Below are positions 36,901-64,000 of a stretch of 64,000 nucleotides of DNA, piece after piece (position 1 is the first letter of the stretch; every line of letters begins with the position of its first letter). This stretch comes from Litoditis marina (taxonomy: Eukaryota > Nematoda > Chromadorea > Rhabditida > Rhabditidae). Under the pieces are notes generated by a model. That model was not told the origin of the DNA. It did not search any database and saw nothing but the letters and a program-made list of their open reading frames with translations. The stretch lies in assembly GCA_964036275.1 (NCBI GenBank), contig OZ038433.1, positions 41,015,336-41,079,335 of the forward strand, read 5' to 3'. The translations under genes and the position numbers were made by a program.

Positions 36901-39406
36901 TTTTTTTGAAACGCTGAAAATTCGAACTCGAAAAACTCGAAATTCCCAAAACTCGAATAACTCGAAACTCGAAAAACTCGTTTTTTCCCAAAACTCGAAA
37001 AACTCGAAACTCGAAAACTCGAAATTTCAAACTCGATTAACAACCCTATTGGATACACTATTTTATAACTTCCCGGCGTTTCTCTGTCCAACCTCATAAT
37101 TCTCTCATGCATGGACAACTCGTGAGCTACTCGGGAAGTTCCAGTGTTATAGAATGTCAAGAAATAGAAGTTTGGGAGATATTCGATCTTACATTTTTCA
37201 TGCATTTCAAATTGTAGGAGAATATGTACTTGTTTTTTCTAATCTTACTTATTCCAGATTGTTCTACCAGAGTATCATATAATGGCAATGAACGACGAGT
37301 ACTGTAACGGGGTATTCCACTACGTGATCACGGAAAATTCTTCCAGAATAGGTTGGTGATTTTCGGAAAGAAACGTACGAAAAACAAGGCTTTGGAGAAA
37401 GTTCCGTTGATCCATTCCAGCCTTTTCATGACTGTTCCTCAGTCAGAGGTAATTCAAGATTTTCATTCGCAGGTGACTTTTCTTGTTTGGTGGGAAGATT
37501 GCATCTGAAGCGGGCGATTGGATTTCATCTTGTGCAGGTCAGCTCATTTCCTCTGGTTTGGATTGTGAAAAAGATTTCAAATTAATCGTTTCATTGAGTT
37601 CGACAAAACGTATACACTGCTGTTTACATTTTCATACTTCCTATAGATTAATTTAATGTGCCTAATTTTTTCCAAACTTCATCGCAGGTATATGTACGCA
37701 TCTCATTTCATTATTGTATCACACACCTTGTTTGCGTAATAAATTCATTCATTCATCCATGACCAGTTTTGCATACGACTTCCGAGAGTCTAATGAAGTG
37801 AAGACTACCTCAATTTATACTGTGCAATTACTGGTTTTCGTCAACTATGGCAAATCTAGTGGTTTTATTGTTAAAATCTATTCTTTTCTGCAGAGCTACA
37901 TCCCGACTACTCTAATTGTTGCCATCTCATGGGTCTCATTTTGGATAGACAGAAGGGCTGTTCCCGCCAGAGTGTCACTCTCATTCACAACACTACTCAC
38001 CCTAAGCACACAGGTCAGCTTCTATAATGAGAGAAGTTTTCAATCACGAATACTTCGTCATTTTGCAGATTGCAGACTGAATTACTACAAATACTAATTA
38101 ACACACTGGCAATTCAGCAAACATACTTAGCAGAATTACTAGAACTGAAACTAGATTGGGGATTTTTCAATGAGAACATTTTGTTTATGGGGGGTATTGA
38201 GTGGATATATAAGAAAAATCCAATTTTAAACCGAACCGTATACAGTTGCAGTCGCAGTCGCTACGACCAAAAAATAATTTTCATTTCTGTAAGAACTGTG
38301 TCACGTTTCCGTGAATAATATTTTTGTATGGTCTGATTTAAGGGCAACGTGATCCGGAATGCGCTACCGGCCGTGTCTTACGCGAAGTCTATCGACTACT
38401 TCTATGGTGGTAGGTTGAAATAAATAAACTGAAAACGAACCATTGCACTAGTCAATTCGGGCGAACAGTATTTGTTCCTTATGTTCCGGGGAAAAGAAGG
38501 GCAAAATTACGATTTATTTGTGGAACCTCGTTTTTTAAGAGTTCCGCTGCTCTCATCTTCTGAGATTTCCACAGTACTTGTTCCTCTCCAGTTTGCACCC
38601 TGTTTATATTCGGTGTTCTTCTGGAATTCGCCATGGTGAACAGCTACATGAGAAAGGCGAACAAGTACCAGAAAATGGCGGATAGAATGGAAAACGCCCT
38701 TATCACCAGGAAGCTACCACGTGAGTTGGTGGAATATTAGAACGCCCTATTTTTTGAGACGTTTTATCTATAGTTTTCAAGTTAATTGTTTATATGAGTT
38801 GCACACTGGAACAAATCGTAGTAATACGTGTTGGGAAGAATTATTTTATATTAATTGGGTTATAGTGTATAGTCATGAGCGCCCAAACGTTTAAAAAAGC
38901 CAAAACAAACTAGTTTTTGACTTTTCAGAGTTTTCCAGGGTTTTTTACCTGACTTGTGCTTTTCAGTGGAGTACAACTCAGACGAAGACGATAGTTGTGG
39001 CAAGTTGTTCGGTCGAACCACCGAGTCCTCCACCGATCTTATGCTGAAGTCGATGAAACTCTCCAGAAAGGCACTGCACATCGACAAGACATCGCGTTTC
39101 GCCTTTCCCGGTTGGTACGAACTATCTACTCTACGTGAGAACTACGTTTAGACAACATTGGTAACAGAACGTTCCGTTCATTATGACGTTTTCACAATGA
39201 GACAAATTCACTGATAATATATTCACACAACAACGATCACATGACAGAAAACCAAACAGTACTTAGAGAATGTTCACGTTACAACCAATTTACGAAGTAG
39301 CGTGTTTTTGTTCTGTTGTACTAGCTTGTTTTCCAAGAAATCGTTCTGTTTTTCAGTCACCTTCGTCATTTTCAACACAGTCTACTGGCTGTACTACACG
39401 CATTAG
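33965..39406 (+). CDS. Cys-loop ligand-gated anion channel subunit
   Basis: Fourteen exons: 33965-34002, 34365-34503, 34775-34859, 35036-35115, 35474-35546, 35842-35907, 36292-36359, 37258-37351, 37473-37537, 37894-38013, 38343-38409, 38592-38720, 38967-39110, 39357-39406; 1218 nt, 405 aa. Signal peptide [18 protein letters not shown]. Ligand domain: WLPD near 98, Cys loop C140-C154 with 13 residues between, and a second pair C199-C219 as in glycine-, glutamate- and ACh-gated chloride channels. M1 begins [37 protein letters not shown] forms M1-M2 loop and pore. PAR at 260-262 marks anion selectivity. Short M3-M4 loop; M4 is the last exon. It belongs to the nematode GGR/LGC group; ligand unknown. 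Exon 2 could use either of two acceptors (34344 or 34364); only 34364 fits the signal-peptide start. Intron 10 ends in unusual TTTAAG. Confidence 0.9.
34065..34214. mobile_element. PIF/Harbinger-like MITE, 150 bp
   Basis: Termini GGCTGCATTCATAC and GTATGAATGCCGCC are inverted repeats. TAA stands on both sides (34062-34064 and 34215-34217), the 3-bp duplication typical of PIF/Harbinger. The interior is GC-rich with CGCCGGCGTTAACGCC. Located in channel intron 1. Confidence 0.82.
36000..36077. mobile_element. tiny TIR element, GCTGTGTTTGTAGTTT family
   Basis: GCTGTGTTTGTAGTTTTG at the left is inverted as CCAAACTACACAGCG at the right. Related termini: 2013, 45579, 59703 (with inverse at 59770-59780), and single ends near 22302 and 63078. 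Channel intron 6. Confidence 0.5.
36446..37048. mobile_element. 603-bp element built of CTCGAAA arrays
   Basis: Perfect 12-bp terminal inverted repeats, TAGGGTTGTTAA and TTAACAACCCTA. Inside are two arrays (about 36465-36672 and 36841-37036) of ACTCGAAA-type units with inverted TTCGAGTT patches, around a 165-bp unique core. The FRVSS-rich open frames are artefacts. Located in channel intron 7. A decayed relative spans about 60945-61534. Confidence 0.82.
37690..37757 (+). mobile_element. LINE 3' tail remnant
   Basis: CACCTTGTTTGCGTAATAAA followed by (TTCA)n. Matches the form of the other LINE tails in the window. Channel intron 9. Confidence 0.45.
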
Positions 39407-39626
39407 GATGAGAAAAACGTCCTGCATAATATGTATCTCGATTGACTGTCTTGTATTTGTGCATTCCCAATCATTTTGTTTCCCGTTTGCCTACTCTCTC
39501 CAGCTCGTTATCTCCCTTCTCTCTTTCTGTCTCGTTTCTCTCGTGTGAGTTTGTCACGTTTCATTTAGACAATGTATCCTGAATACCTCATAATATTGTT
39601 GTTACAAACTAATACTTTGTGCAACT

Positions 39627-39632
39627 AATAAA
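39627..39632 (+). terminator. poly(A) signal of channel gene
   Basis: AATAAA 221 nt after the channel stop codon. Confidence 0.45.
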
Positions 39633-39866
39633 CTTTTCTAAATATCAAATGTATGGAGAAATCACATCGAAAATCAGGCGTTGTTCTCGCTCATTTATCG
39701 TTTCAATATAGCCCCTTCTTCTAATAGTTGACATTTCAAGAAAAAAAAATTCATCTGTTTTTCGCGAATGTGGAATAAATGAATGAAATGTGAATGAGAA
39801 AAGCACCGTTCGTATGAAATAGGGACCAGAACATTGTGTCACTACGAGGGATCACAAAATAAACGT

Positions 39867-39872
39867 TTTATT
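39867..39872 (-). terminator. poly(A) signal of P-glycoprotein gene
   Basis: AATAAA on the minus strand (TTTATT here), about 145 nt past the P-glycoprotein stop. The convergent channel gene has its own signal about 235 bp away. Confidence 0.5.
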
Positions 39873-40015
39873 AACCGTAGCTCATACAAGTAATGAGATC
39901 ACATCACAGAACAAAGTTGGATTTGCACACAGTACGGAAAAGGTAAGTCAATTATAGTACGCAAAAAACTCGATTAGGACATAAATCAATATCTATCGTA
40001 TTGACTGAGAGTTCT

Positions 40016-56525
<16,510 letters not shown>

Positions 56526-57054
56526 GATTTTGGAGAATCTGCAATGTTGAAAATTGAGAACACACCAATTGATAGGACCAAATTGAACCAATATAATGGC
56601 AAAAAGTGCTGCAAAACGACAAATTATATTTGATGGAAAAATAAATCGCGGTAGGTCCGAAACTAATAATTTTTATCAGAAAGATTATAGAATAGAATAG
56701 CATAGAATAGAACAGGGTTGGCGAGGTTAACAAATTTGTTTGAATACATGTTTGTGAGACAATATGAAATTCAACGGTGCTGCTAGGAAAATGAATAAAA
56801 TGATATAGTTCAAATGTTCCGTCATTCATCATTGTGTGAACAAAAGAACAACAATGTTTCACTGTTTAAAAGATGAGCCAACATTCGTTTTCTGGAGGAA
56901 TGCGGAATGTATTGTGTACAGAAAAAAGAAGAATGTAAAAGTCTGTGATTTCAGTACATGGAATTTTGATTGTGTTTTGGTCGTCCTCTTTACTCTGTTT
57001 TCAAACTCCTGAGAGCAAATGCTTATACATGGAGAGATAGAGATAGAAGAAAGG

Positions 57055-57057
<3 letters not shown>

Positions 57058-57121
<64 letters not shown>

Positions 57122-57125
57122 CGAG
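57058..57125 (+). repeat. (GA)n microsatellite
   Basis: Pure GA run of about 65 bp. Confidence 0.95.
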
Positions 57126-57360
57126 AGAGGGAGGGGAAACAGAAAGGGAGAGAGAGAGACGTACGAGAACTTGAGGGAGAACTGATTGAAAACTAGATGG
57201 GATGACTCGGGTGGTGCATCGAAAACCTTTGGCTCCCTCTTATCTTAATACAGTCTGTTCTTATCGTACGAAATGAAGACAATGGAGAATAACTGCCATT
57301 CCCAGCCAGCTATTTTGTGATTTCTGCTAAAATGCAGATCTGAAAATATTGAAGATTATA

Positions 57361-57465
57361 CATTCAATTGCACAGTCACGTGAAACATGTTAAATCCAGC
57401 GGAACTCAGAAACGTGCAATGACAAAGTGCACGATTCACCATTAGAATTCTAGCTTCACTGATTA
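57361..57465 (-). repeat. 100-bp dispersed repeat, reversed copy
   Basis: Reverse complement matches the 20349-20460 copy over its whole length, including GTTTCACGTGACTGTGCAATT. Confidence 0.72.
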
Positions 57466-57479
57466 CTTTATTTACTTCT

Positions 57480-57720
57480 AGTACAAAGGGTAATCAGCAG
57501 GGTATCGTTGTGGGTACTTCCGCTACGGTCGTGGTAGCCTGTTAATGAATTTGTGAACTATTCATCACATTGAAGATATGATACAATTCGGGCTACATGA
57601 GAGCTGGTGGAAACAGAAGTGGGTATACTGGAGCCAGAACTTTTAACGGAGCCGACTACGGCAGGATGAAATATGCTCATGGCGGCAGCAACCGCCCCTC
57701 TGGTGTTCGAGCCCAGTACT
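57480..57720 (+). pseudogene. possible decayed Gly/Tyr/Arg-rich coding sequence
   Basis: A CTTCTAG acceptor at 57474-57480 precedes GYRCGYFRYGRGSL in one frame, broken by stops before and after. About 90 nt further, a 45-codon frame ends at TAA 57718-57720 with SGYMRAGG, NRSGYTGARTFNGADYGRMK and GGSNRPSGVRAQY. The composition resembles the glycine-rich tail of an RNA-binding protein or a nematode Gly/Tyr-rich secreted peptide. The in-frame stops suggest a pseudogene or fragment. Parent family not recognised. Confidence 0.3.
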
Positions 57721-58435
57721 AACCAATCTTGCCTCATGGAAACAAAATTAGAACTGCGGATAGAGGTTGTACACACTTGCTACAGTGCTACAGCTTTTGA
57801 CAAAATGTAGCAATAACTGGTGTGATCTTCTGAAGTAACAGGGTTATTCATACTCTACATTTCATTTGTCATATAGTTGGAGTGCAATATTTACCATAGT
57901 GAACAGACACGTATTCAATTGCGAATAAAAATTCAATTCAAATACAGTATATATAATTGAATGGCTAGATCAAATAAAATGTACGCGTTGTTATTCATGT
58001 AACTGCACTTCTTCAGAGAATCAGTTTGGAAAGATAGAAAGCTTTTGAAAAATGTTATATCAAAAACGAAGTTACAATTACCTATATATGGTCGAATTAT
58101 AAAAAAAGCTAATCAGCAAACTGAGAGTACAAGGATTTCGTGTATTTATATATCTGCGTGACGACATCAGAATAGTGATAAGAAGCACAATGCACAAAAC
58201 ACAGAATTGTGAACAATAAAGATAATAACTTTGTGAGACCGTCTAACTTTGATTGGAGAGCAATGTGAATTACTTCTTGGGAACGGAGAAAGATACAGCC
58301 TGTGCGAAAATAAGTCCACCATTTAGGTGAATGTGCAATCAATCAATCAATCACGAAACTTCGCAATTCATTTCACCTCACTCTTCCTTTAGTGCTTTCT
58401 CACGTTCAAAACGGTTTGTAGAGTACACTGACTTG

Positions 58436-58457
58436 CATATATATATATATATATATT
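58436..58457. repeat. (TA)n microsatellite
   Basis: About eleven TA units. Confidence 0.9.
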
Positions 58458-60755
58458 TATCAACTCACAAATGATGTGATGAAAGATGTGCAAAAGTATC
58501 CTGGTAGGTTTATTTCTCGTTATGCTCAATGAGATCTTGGTAAATGAAATTTTCAGGACCGTTCAAATTTCTGAAAGTTTCTGTGAAATTTTCTGAGCAC
58601 CGACTTTTTTTTCAAAAAAAAAAAGATCACCTTATTCAAAATTTGATTTGCAGGCTGCCTAGCTCCAGACCTATCTCTTGTTATTTTGTATTATGAAACC
58701 TGTATGGATCAGCTTCAATGGAACTGTTTGACGCAAGTCTTTCTAGTCTCTGCCCGCCTATAGTAGTGTTGATCTATGCTTTTCTCAAACAAATTGGGAC
58801 CGCCAAAGATAAAAACGCTTTCTTCTTGGGAAATATCACGTCATCGCCCAAAAATAGTTCACATGGTTGTAGCTAACAAGATTTCGACATGAGGGTAAGA
58901 CACTTTATCATTAGTATGTACTGGTAAAGAAATCTATTTTGCCCTTGAAATTTGGAGTTTTAGAATCTCTTATAAATGGTAGTTACTGAGTGATGTTTCA
59001 AGAGATGTTGTTGAAGAAAGTTGTATGATCAACACATTGTTAAGTTCAATCTACACTGTGTAAATGAATTATGATGTGAGTACTGAAATCTGAACAAAAC
59101 CGGAAAACAAGCTGTAAAACACGGAAGGCCGGTAACAGTTCAAACTCTGACCCATAATGACAGATAACTCTAATTTATCTCCCAGCTCAACAATAGTTAT
59201 GTATGCAAAGATTGACCCCATTATTTTCGTCAGTTCTCTCATTATCAGAAAGTCTTGTTCGATAAGAGAGAGAGCTGATATGATGAAACATTATTTCTTA
59301 TGTTGTTCTTCAATCTAACATTTCAAAGGCACTGTTTGTTCCCTACCTCAAAATGATACTTGGTAAAAAGATCGGTACTATAAAGGAAAGACCTACGCAC
59401 AAGTAGGGAAGTAGGTACTTCTCCGAACATGTGTGACATGCATGATGATCACCGCCTCGTAACGAATCGAAGGTAATAAATAATAACTATAAAAAAATGA
59501 AATGCTGAAATCAACTTGGAAAGATATTATAACTCGGCGGCTTTAATTTTTTTAAGTGTTCGAGAATCGATTAACAGAGTTAATTTGAGCTTAGATAACT
59601 TCACGTGTTATTCACATTTCGACGCCACGCAACGCGCCTAGCCATAAGTTGGGACAAGTTCAGATCTTTCCAAGCAAATCTATACTGTGCTCACTTTACT
59701 ATTCCGCTGAGTTTGTACTTTGATACTGTTTCTTTTCGGTCGGAATTCGAAGATTATGGAGTGAGTCGAGATCAAACTACAACGAAGATATGGTCACTTC
59801 TTATACATCCTGCTTTCTGATATCCAAGGTCTGTTAACGGTCTCCTTTACCTTCAGATTAGCGAAACCCTAGACTTTTAACGTTCGGAATGATACAATAA
59901 GAAGCACTGTTTGATTGGCCAAACAAGGATAGTTAAAACTCGACGGAACCGGTGCAACTACGCAATCGATCGCGTTGTGACAGGAAAAAAAGTGTCAATT
60001 ATATATTTTATGTAATACACTTTAGAGATAGATCTCCCAAACGTTGAAGCACATGACCCTGCCTCACATTCTGAATTGTTCGATAAATGCATTTCATGTT
60101 TTCCAAGTACCCATCGTTTGGATTTTTCTTCTGGGCTTTCTTCCAGTTTTCGATCAGATGCAGGAAACGTCGCCAGAACATTTTTCTGAACAATGTTTGA
60201 TCTATTTCCAACTCACTCGAATTGATATTCAAATTAAATAAAATGGACGACTCATTCAAAGAAGAACGCACAAATGAGAAAAAGTTCCCATTTCTTCATG
60301 AATTTCCCTTGTCGGTTGTCGCTGACAAAGATTGAAATATGACACCTGATCCAATATAGCATTCTTAACAGACACAACGATTGCGATAATCTAGAGGTGA
60401 ATAAATTAATCTCAAATGATTTAGGCAAAAAACATCCATTTGTGTATTGCGATATTGTAAGTTTACTCTTTATGATTTACACGTTTCACGTGCAGACTAT
60501 TCTCCTTACTATCAGAATAAAGAAAGAATGAGCCTCAACGGGGTGGGAACACAGAGATATTCAATGTGAGAAAATGATCTCTTCATCAGTTTGCTCTGTT
60601 TGTTTGAGATTTCTTTCCTCTGGCAATTGAACTATTTGCGCGAGTCAGTTGTTTGTAGAGGTTGTGCCATGAGCAGAAATCAGAAAAGTGGAACGCATCT
60701 ACAAACAATAAACCGAGAATAGTCCTGTTCGATAAGAAAATAAAAACGAAATCAC

Positions 60756-60826
<71 letters not shown>

Positions 60827-60827
60827 A

Positions 60828-60863
<36 letters not shown>
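60756..60863 (+). repeat. (GA)n/(GAAA)n microsatellite
   Basis: Compound GA and GAAA repeat. Arg/Glu and Ser/Leu open frames over it are artefacts. Confidence 0.93.
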
Positions 60864-60944
60864 GCCTATTGAGAATAGAACAGGGAAACATGAAGTGAAC
60901 CACATTACAATCACAATCGGCAAACTCATTTTCCAGCACAGAGT

Positions 60945-61534
60945 CTTCGAGTTCCAATTTAGGAAACTTTGTGTTTTTTGAGTTCGAGTTCCATGCGTTT
61001 AAAAACAAAATTCGAGTTCCGAGTTCGGTAGTTCAGTTCCAGGATTTTATGAAGACAAAAAATGATGAATGTTTGAAAAAAGTTTTGTTCGAATTCGTAG
61101 AGAAAGGTCTGAAGCTATGAAGCTAATTTCCCCCCTTCTCTGACTTGGAGTGGAATTTGTCGAGTTTCCAATTCCGAGTTTTCGAGTTTAGAAAATGACC
61201 GAGTTTTTCAAACTCGAGTTATTTTATTAAATAGATCGGCTTCAACATCCCTACACGTAACTCCTCTGAGCTTCTACGTGAAATGACCTCATTCTCTTGT
61301 GGAACTGTTGAGCGGAGAACGAACAGGGACAAGTTTCAATTGTTTCGTTGTACATCTCCCTATGATGGCGAAAGCTTCTGAACTGAAACAATTTTCGAGG
61401 GACTTTCGAAAGTATCCACCCGCCCTTCCCGGTAAGGTCGGCACTAGGTTGTTAATCGACTTCAAAAGAAGTCTGAGTTTTCGAGTTTTGGCTAAACGAG
61501 TTTTCGAGTTTCGAGTTCGACTTAAACAACCCTA
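60945..61534. mobile_element. decayed relatives of the CTCGAAA-array element
   Basis: Patches of TTCGAGTTCCGAGTT and TTTTCGAGTTTCGAGTTCGA occur with termini CAACATCCCTA (about 61244-61254) and TTAAACAACCCTA (61522-61534), matching the TTAACAACCCTA end of the element at 36446-37048. Boundaries are uncertain and this may be two nested copies. Confidence 0.6.
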
Positions 61535-62663
61535 CTCGGTACGGTTTACCTGAAGACCTGAGAAAATTGACCACCAGGTACTAAGAATAATTCAGATTGT
61601 TTGCACGTCTCTATGACATATCAAACTATCATATTTGTCTGAATCAAACTCCACCACTACGTAATACATCCATCGTATTATTTTCTTGTTTCTCAAAATT
61701 GTACCAATCGGTGCGAATGCAGTTTGATTTCAGTCACTTTGTGCTAAAATTAGGATCATTTGGGTGATGTTTATTGGTCAACATCAAAACGTGGAGTATA
61801 AATTCGGATTCTTCTCAACATATCAATTCATTTTAGTGGTTTACTTCTCGAGCTGAACGTGAAACTATGACTGAAATGACTCACTTTGCAAAAAATATAT
61901 TGCTAATCCAATATTCTTCATACGTACTTTGACAAGTTTGCTACAATTCTGACCAATTGACTTTCTAAACTATTATATACTATCTTCTATCTACACATTC
62001 ACCATACAAGTTTAGAAAAGGTCATTACTGAAAACAAACTGAGTATTGCCTTTTTTGTAACAAGATGTAGAAGTGTATTTTATCACTTTCGCAAAATATT
62101 GCAGAACTTCGAATCCCACATCCCGAAAGCTTCTTTTTGGAAATTGTTTCAACTCATTTGCATCTATCACTTGGTACTCCGTTGCACCACAGTAAAAAAA
62201 AGAGGTGGTTCACAAACCTTGCTAACAGTTTATATGTTGATCACAGCAATATCACTTTTTTGATTCCATCCTGAAGTTTGATCAAAATTTTCCACCGATA
62301 GTTTCCTTGTCTTATCTTTCCTTCCCCTTCTTAACGTCCTGACGTCATTTTTGACATATTCCCAACCAGTCTACATTTCACAATTATCTGTAACTTTTGA
62401 ACCAAAAAACTGTAATTTGGCGAGTAAGTTTTACCATTAATGGAAACATGGATATTCTTTGAAACTCTCACAACAAACAACAAACTACAAAATGTCAGTC
62501 ATACTTTTTCATTAAACTATTTTAAACACTGTTTGGTAATGAAATTTTTACTAGGGTCACTGTTTTCATGGAAAACATAATGTCTTTCATTCCGATTTCA
62601 CCCAATTAGAACTGTTTGACTTGGCCAGATCCAATCAGCCGAGCGGAATATCGATTTCATCTC

Positions 62664-63639
62664 ATGTGGTTTCCTTTTGTGTTCCTGTGTGGTCTCGCCC
62701 TATCACATGAACAATTGCCGTCGGTCTCTCTCCGTAAGGGTAGGTCTAATTTTTTCCGTTAATGATATTGAGTACACGTTTGAGAGTACACATTTTTAAA
62801 AAATTCATCGATACTTTCCAATGGCGAAGGGCATCAATTTTGATGAAAAAAAAGAGAAATGTTTGAACTCATGTTCCACCCGTGCGATTCACCTGAATCG
62901 TGCTGTTGTGTAGATTTGCACATGATTGAAACGTGATAAAGTGTGGATCAAATAATGGTAGAAAACGCATACATTGTGAGCTCCTCTCAAGTCCCGAATA
63001 GTTCACATATTTCTACTATATGGCCAAAGTTCTATTCTGATCTCTCTCGATACATGCCGTAAATTAGCAATAGGATCAAACTACAAAAATAACGGTGTAG
63101 ATCCATTTTGTGGACTTGCTCTGGAGAAATAATCCCCGTAGTGTTCCGGAATCGAAGATAAGTGAGTTTATAAGTTTAGATCCTAACACCAAACTCGTTC
63201 TTTGGGGCACACGTCATGGAAACCGAAATCCCGAAAACTTTCACTCTGGAAATGCGAGTATTTGGGGGTATGAAGGGTCGACCGAACTGACTTCGGTAGG
63301 TTGAAAACATTTTATGATATATTGGTCATTTTTGGGAGAAGAGAAAGAAAAACAGAAAGAAAGAAGAGTTTTTATAACTCGAGCGAGAAAAAAGACAAAG
63401 AAAAAGAGCGAGAGTACAGGAGAAGAAAGAAAGAGCAAGCAATTGAGAGAGAGAAAGAGAGAGAAAAACTATCAAGAATTTCCCTCTGAATCAAATTGTT
63501 GCAGTTCGGTAAACGTCAATCTCTGGGATTAGGTCGTCAACTTCGTCACTTTGTTGGATCCTGGGTCAACACCAACTTCCTCCCCAAGGAGGCTAAGTTC
63601 TACTCCAGCTCGGCCAACAGATGTCAAATGACACTGCAG
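62664..63639 (+). CDS. histidine acid phosphatase, 5' part (window ends inside gene)
   Basis: Recognised exons are 62664-62723 (end uncertain), 63101-63295 and 63505-63639. The first encodes a signal peptide (MWFPFVFLCGLALSHEQLPS). The second carries LVLWGTRHGNRNPENF, the family's RHGXRXP motif; its His should be the phospho-accepting nucleophile. The third has FGKRQSLGLGRQLRHF then KFYSSSANRCQMTL, the usual GMxQ…LG..LR and RS.…RT..S regions. The last donor, GTAAGC at 63640, leads to exons beyond the window, so the C-terminal HD motif cannot be seen. A secreted or lysosomal phosphomonoesterase is expected. The best-looking donor of exon 1 (GTAAGG at 62734) gives the wrong phase; GTCTCT at 62724 gives the right one, or a small exon is missed. 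Confidence 0.78.
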
Positions 63640-63898
63640 GTAAGCAGAGTTTTCGTTAGATACAATAACATACACAATAATACGTTTGTAACACTACACA
63701 CGACAAAAACTGTAATATTTTCTTCATTGGTTCATTAGTAGCTCACAAAACGCTCTGTGGTATCTTTAACATTCGTACTTGTAGCATTCATCCCCCTAGT
63801 GAGGCAAAAACAAACATGTAGAAAGACACGTAGTTTCTCCGTGATCGAAACGTGTACAGTCAATTATTTTTGGCAAATACAACCATTTTGAACTTAGC

Positions 63899-63923
63899 AA
63901 AGGCTACAATCCTTGTAGCCTTT
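63899..63923 (+). repeat. 11-bp perfect hairpin followed by T run
   Basis: AAAGGCTACAA and TTGTAGCCTTT flank a 3-nt loop and run into a T stretch. It lies in the presumed next intron of the acid phosphatase. Confidence 0.6.
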
Positions 63924-64000
63924 TTTAGAGGTGGCAGAATGATAATGGGAACCAACAACTGCTGAATGTGCGAAACGTTGGAAAAGTTTCAACTGTGTTT

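Larger units (their letters stand above)
56640..62660. other. repeat-rich intergenic region
   Basis: No intact gene recognised. It contains GA tracts (57058-57125, 60756-60863), a reversed 100-bp repeat (57361-57465), a possible decayed gene (57480-57720), a LINE-tail-like (AATC)n end (about 58325-58351), a TA microsatellite (58436-58457), a GCTGAGTTTGTACTTTGAT element (59700-59783) and decayed CTCGAAA-array elements (60945-61534). The promoter of the P-glycoprotein gene (minus strand) is presumably in its first part. Confidence 0.55.

Noticed and set aside
36465..37036. CRISPR array
   Set aside because: The repeat words are 7-9 bp, contiguous and without spacers; eukaryotic context.
36378..37205. 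FRVSS/SSFE-rich open frames
   Set aside because: Products of the CTCGAAA arrays inside a TIR element.

Overview
This 64 kb window is eukaryotic and almost certainly nematode, most likely a rhabditid with long introns. Three things point there. Nearly every intron ends in TTTCAG or a close variant. Most recognisable start codons sit 0-15 nt after such an acceptor with no upstream coding exon, which is the mark of spliced-leader trans-splicing. The genes (GPI-anchored ephrins, a PAR-type Cys-loop anion channel, a P-glycoprotein) are standard worm families. Species is not determinable from the sequence alone. Coordinates of genes below come from hand-joined exons whose phases were checked; every multi-exon model except the last closes to a whole number of codons.

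Layout. 1-6.25 kb: gene-poor, with CT microsatellites and scattered repeats. 6.27-11.99 kb (+): ephrin 1, seven exons, 213 aa. 12.84-18.32 kb (-): ephrin 2, ten exons, 326 aa, convergent with ephrin 1 and carrying a long Pro/Tyr-rich stalk. 18.3-24.4 kb: no gene recognised. 24.38-32.35 kb (+): SLC2/MFS sugar-transporter-like gene, sixteen exons, 509 aa. 32.92-33.47 kb (+): possible 55-aa basic protein. 33.97-39.41 kb (+): Cys-loop ligand-gated anion channel, fourteen exons, 405 aa. 40.02-56.53 kb (-): full-size ABCB/P-glycoprotein, 34 exons, about 1285 aa, convergent with the channel and with two alternative first exons. 56.6-62.6 kb: repeats and a possible decayed Gly/Tyr-rich gene. 62.66-64 kb (+): 5' part of a histidine acid phosphatase, cut by the window edge.

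The two ephrins belong to one signalling family (ligands of Eph receptors) and may be a cluster; the other genes are functionally unrelated neighbours. None of the genes looks horizontally acquired.

Introns and spacers carry many small mobile elements: a TA-flanked element with an internal tRNA-like Pol III promoter (three full copies and a part copy, all in P-glycoprotein introns), a 237-bp MITE present in both ephrins, a PIF/Harbinger-like MITE with TAA duplication, a 531-bp foldback with 193-bp arms, a 603-bp element built of CTCGAAA arrays, and 5'-truncated CR1/RTE-like LINE tails. The most interesting gene-level signals are a 27-nt in-frame microexon with a stop codon in ephrin 2 (predicting a secreted form without GPI anchor), and paralogous alternative first exons plus a 39-nt in-phase cassette in the P-glycoprotein gene.
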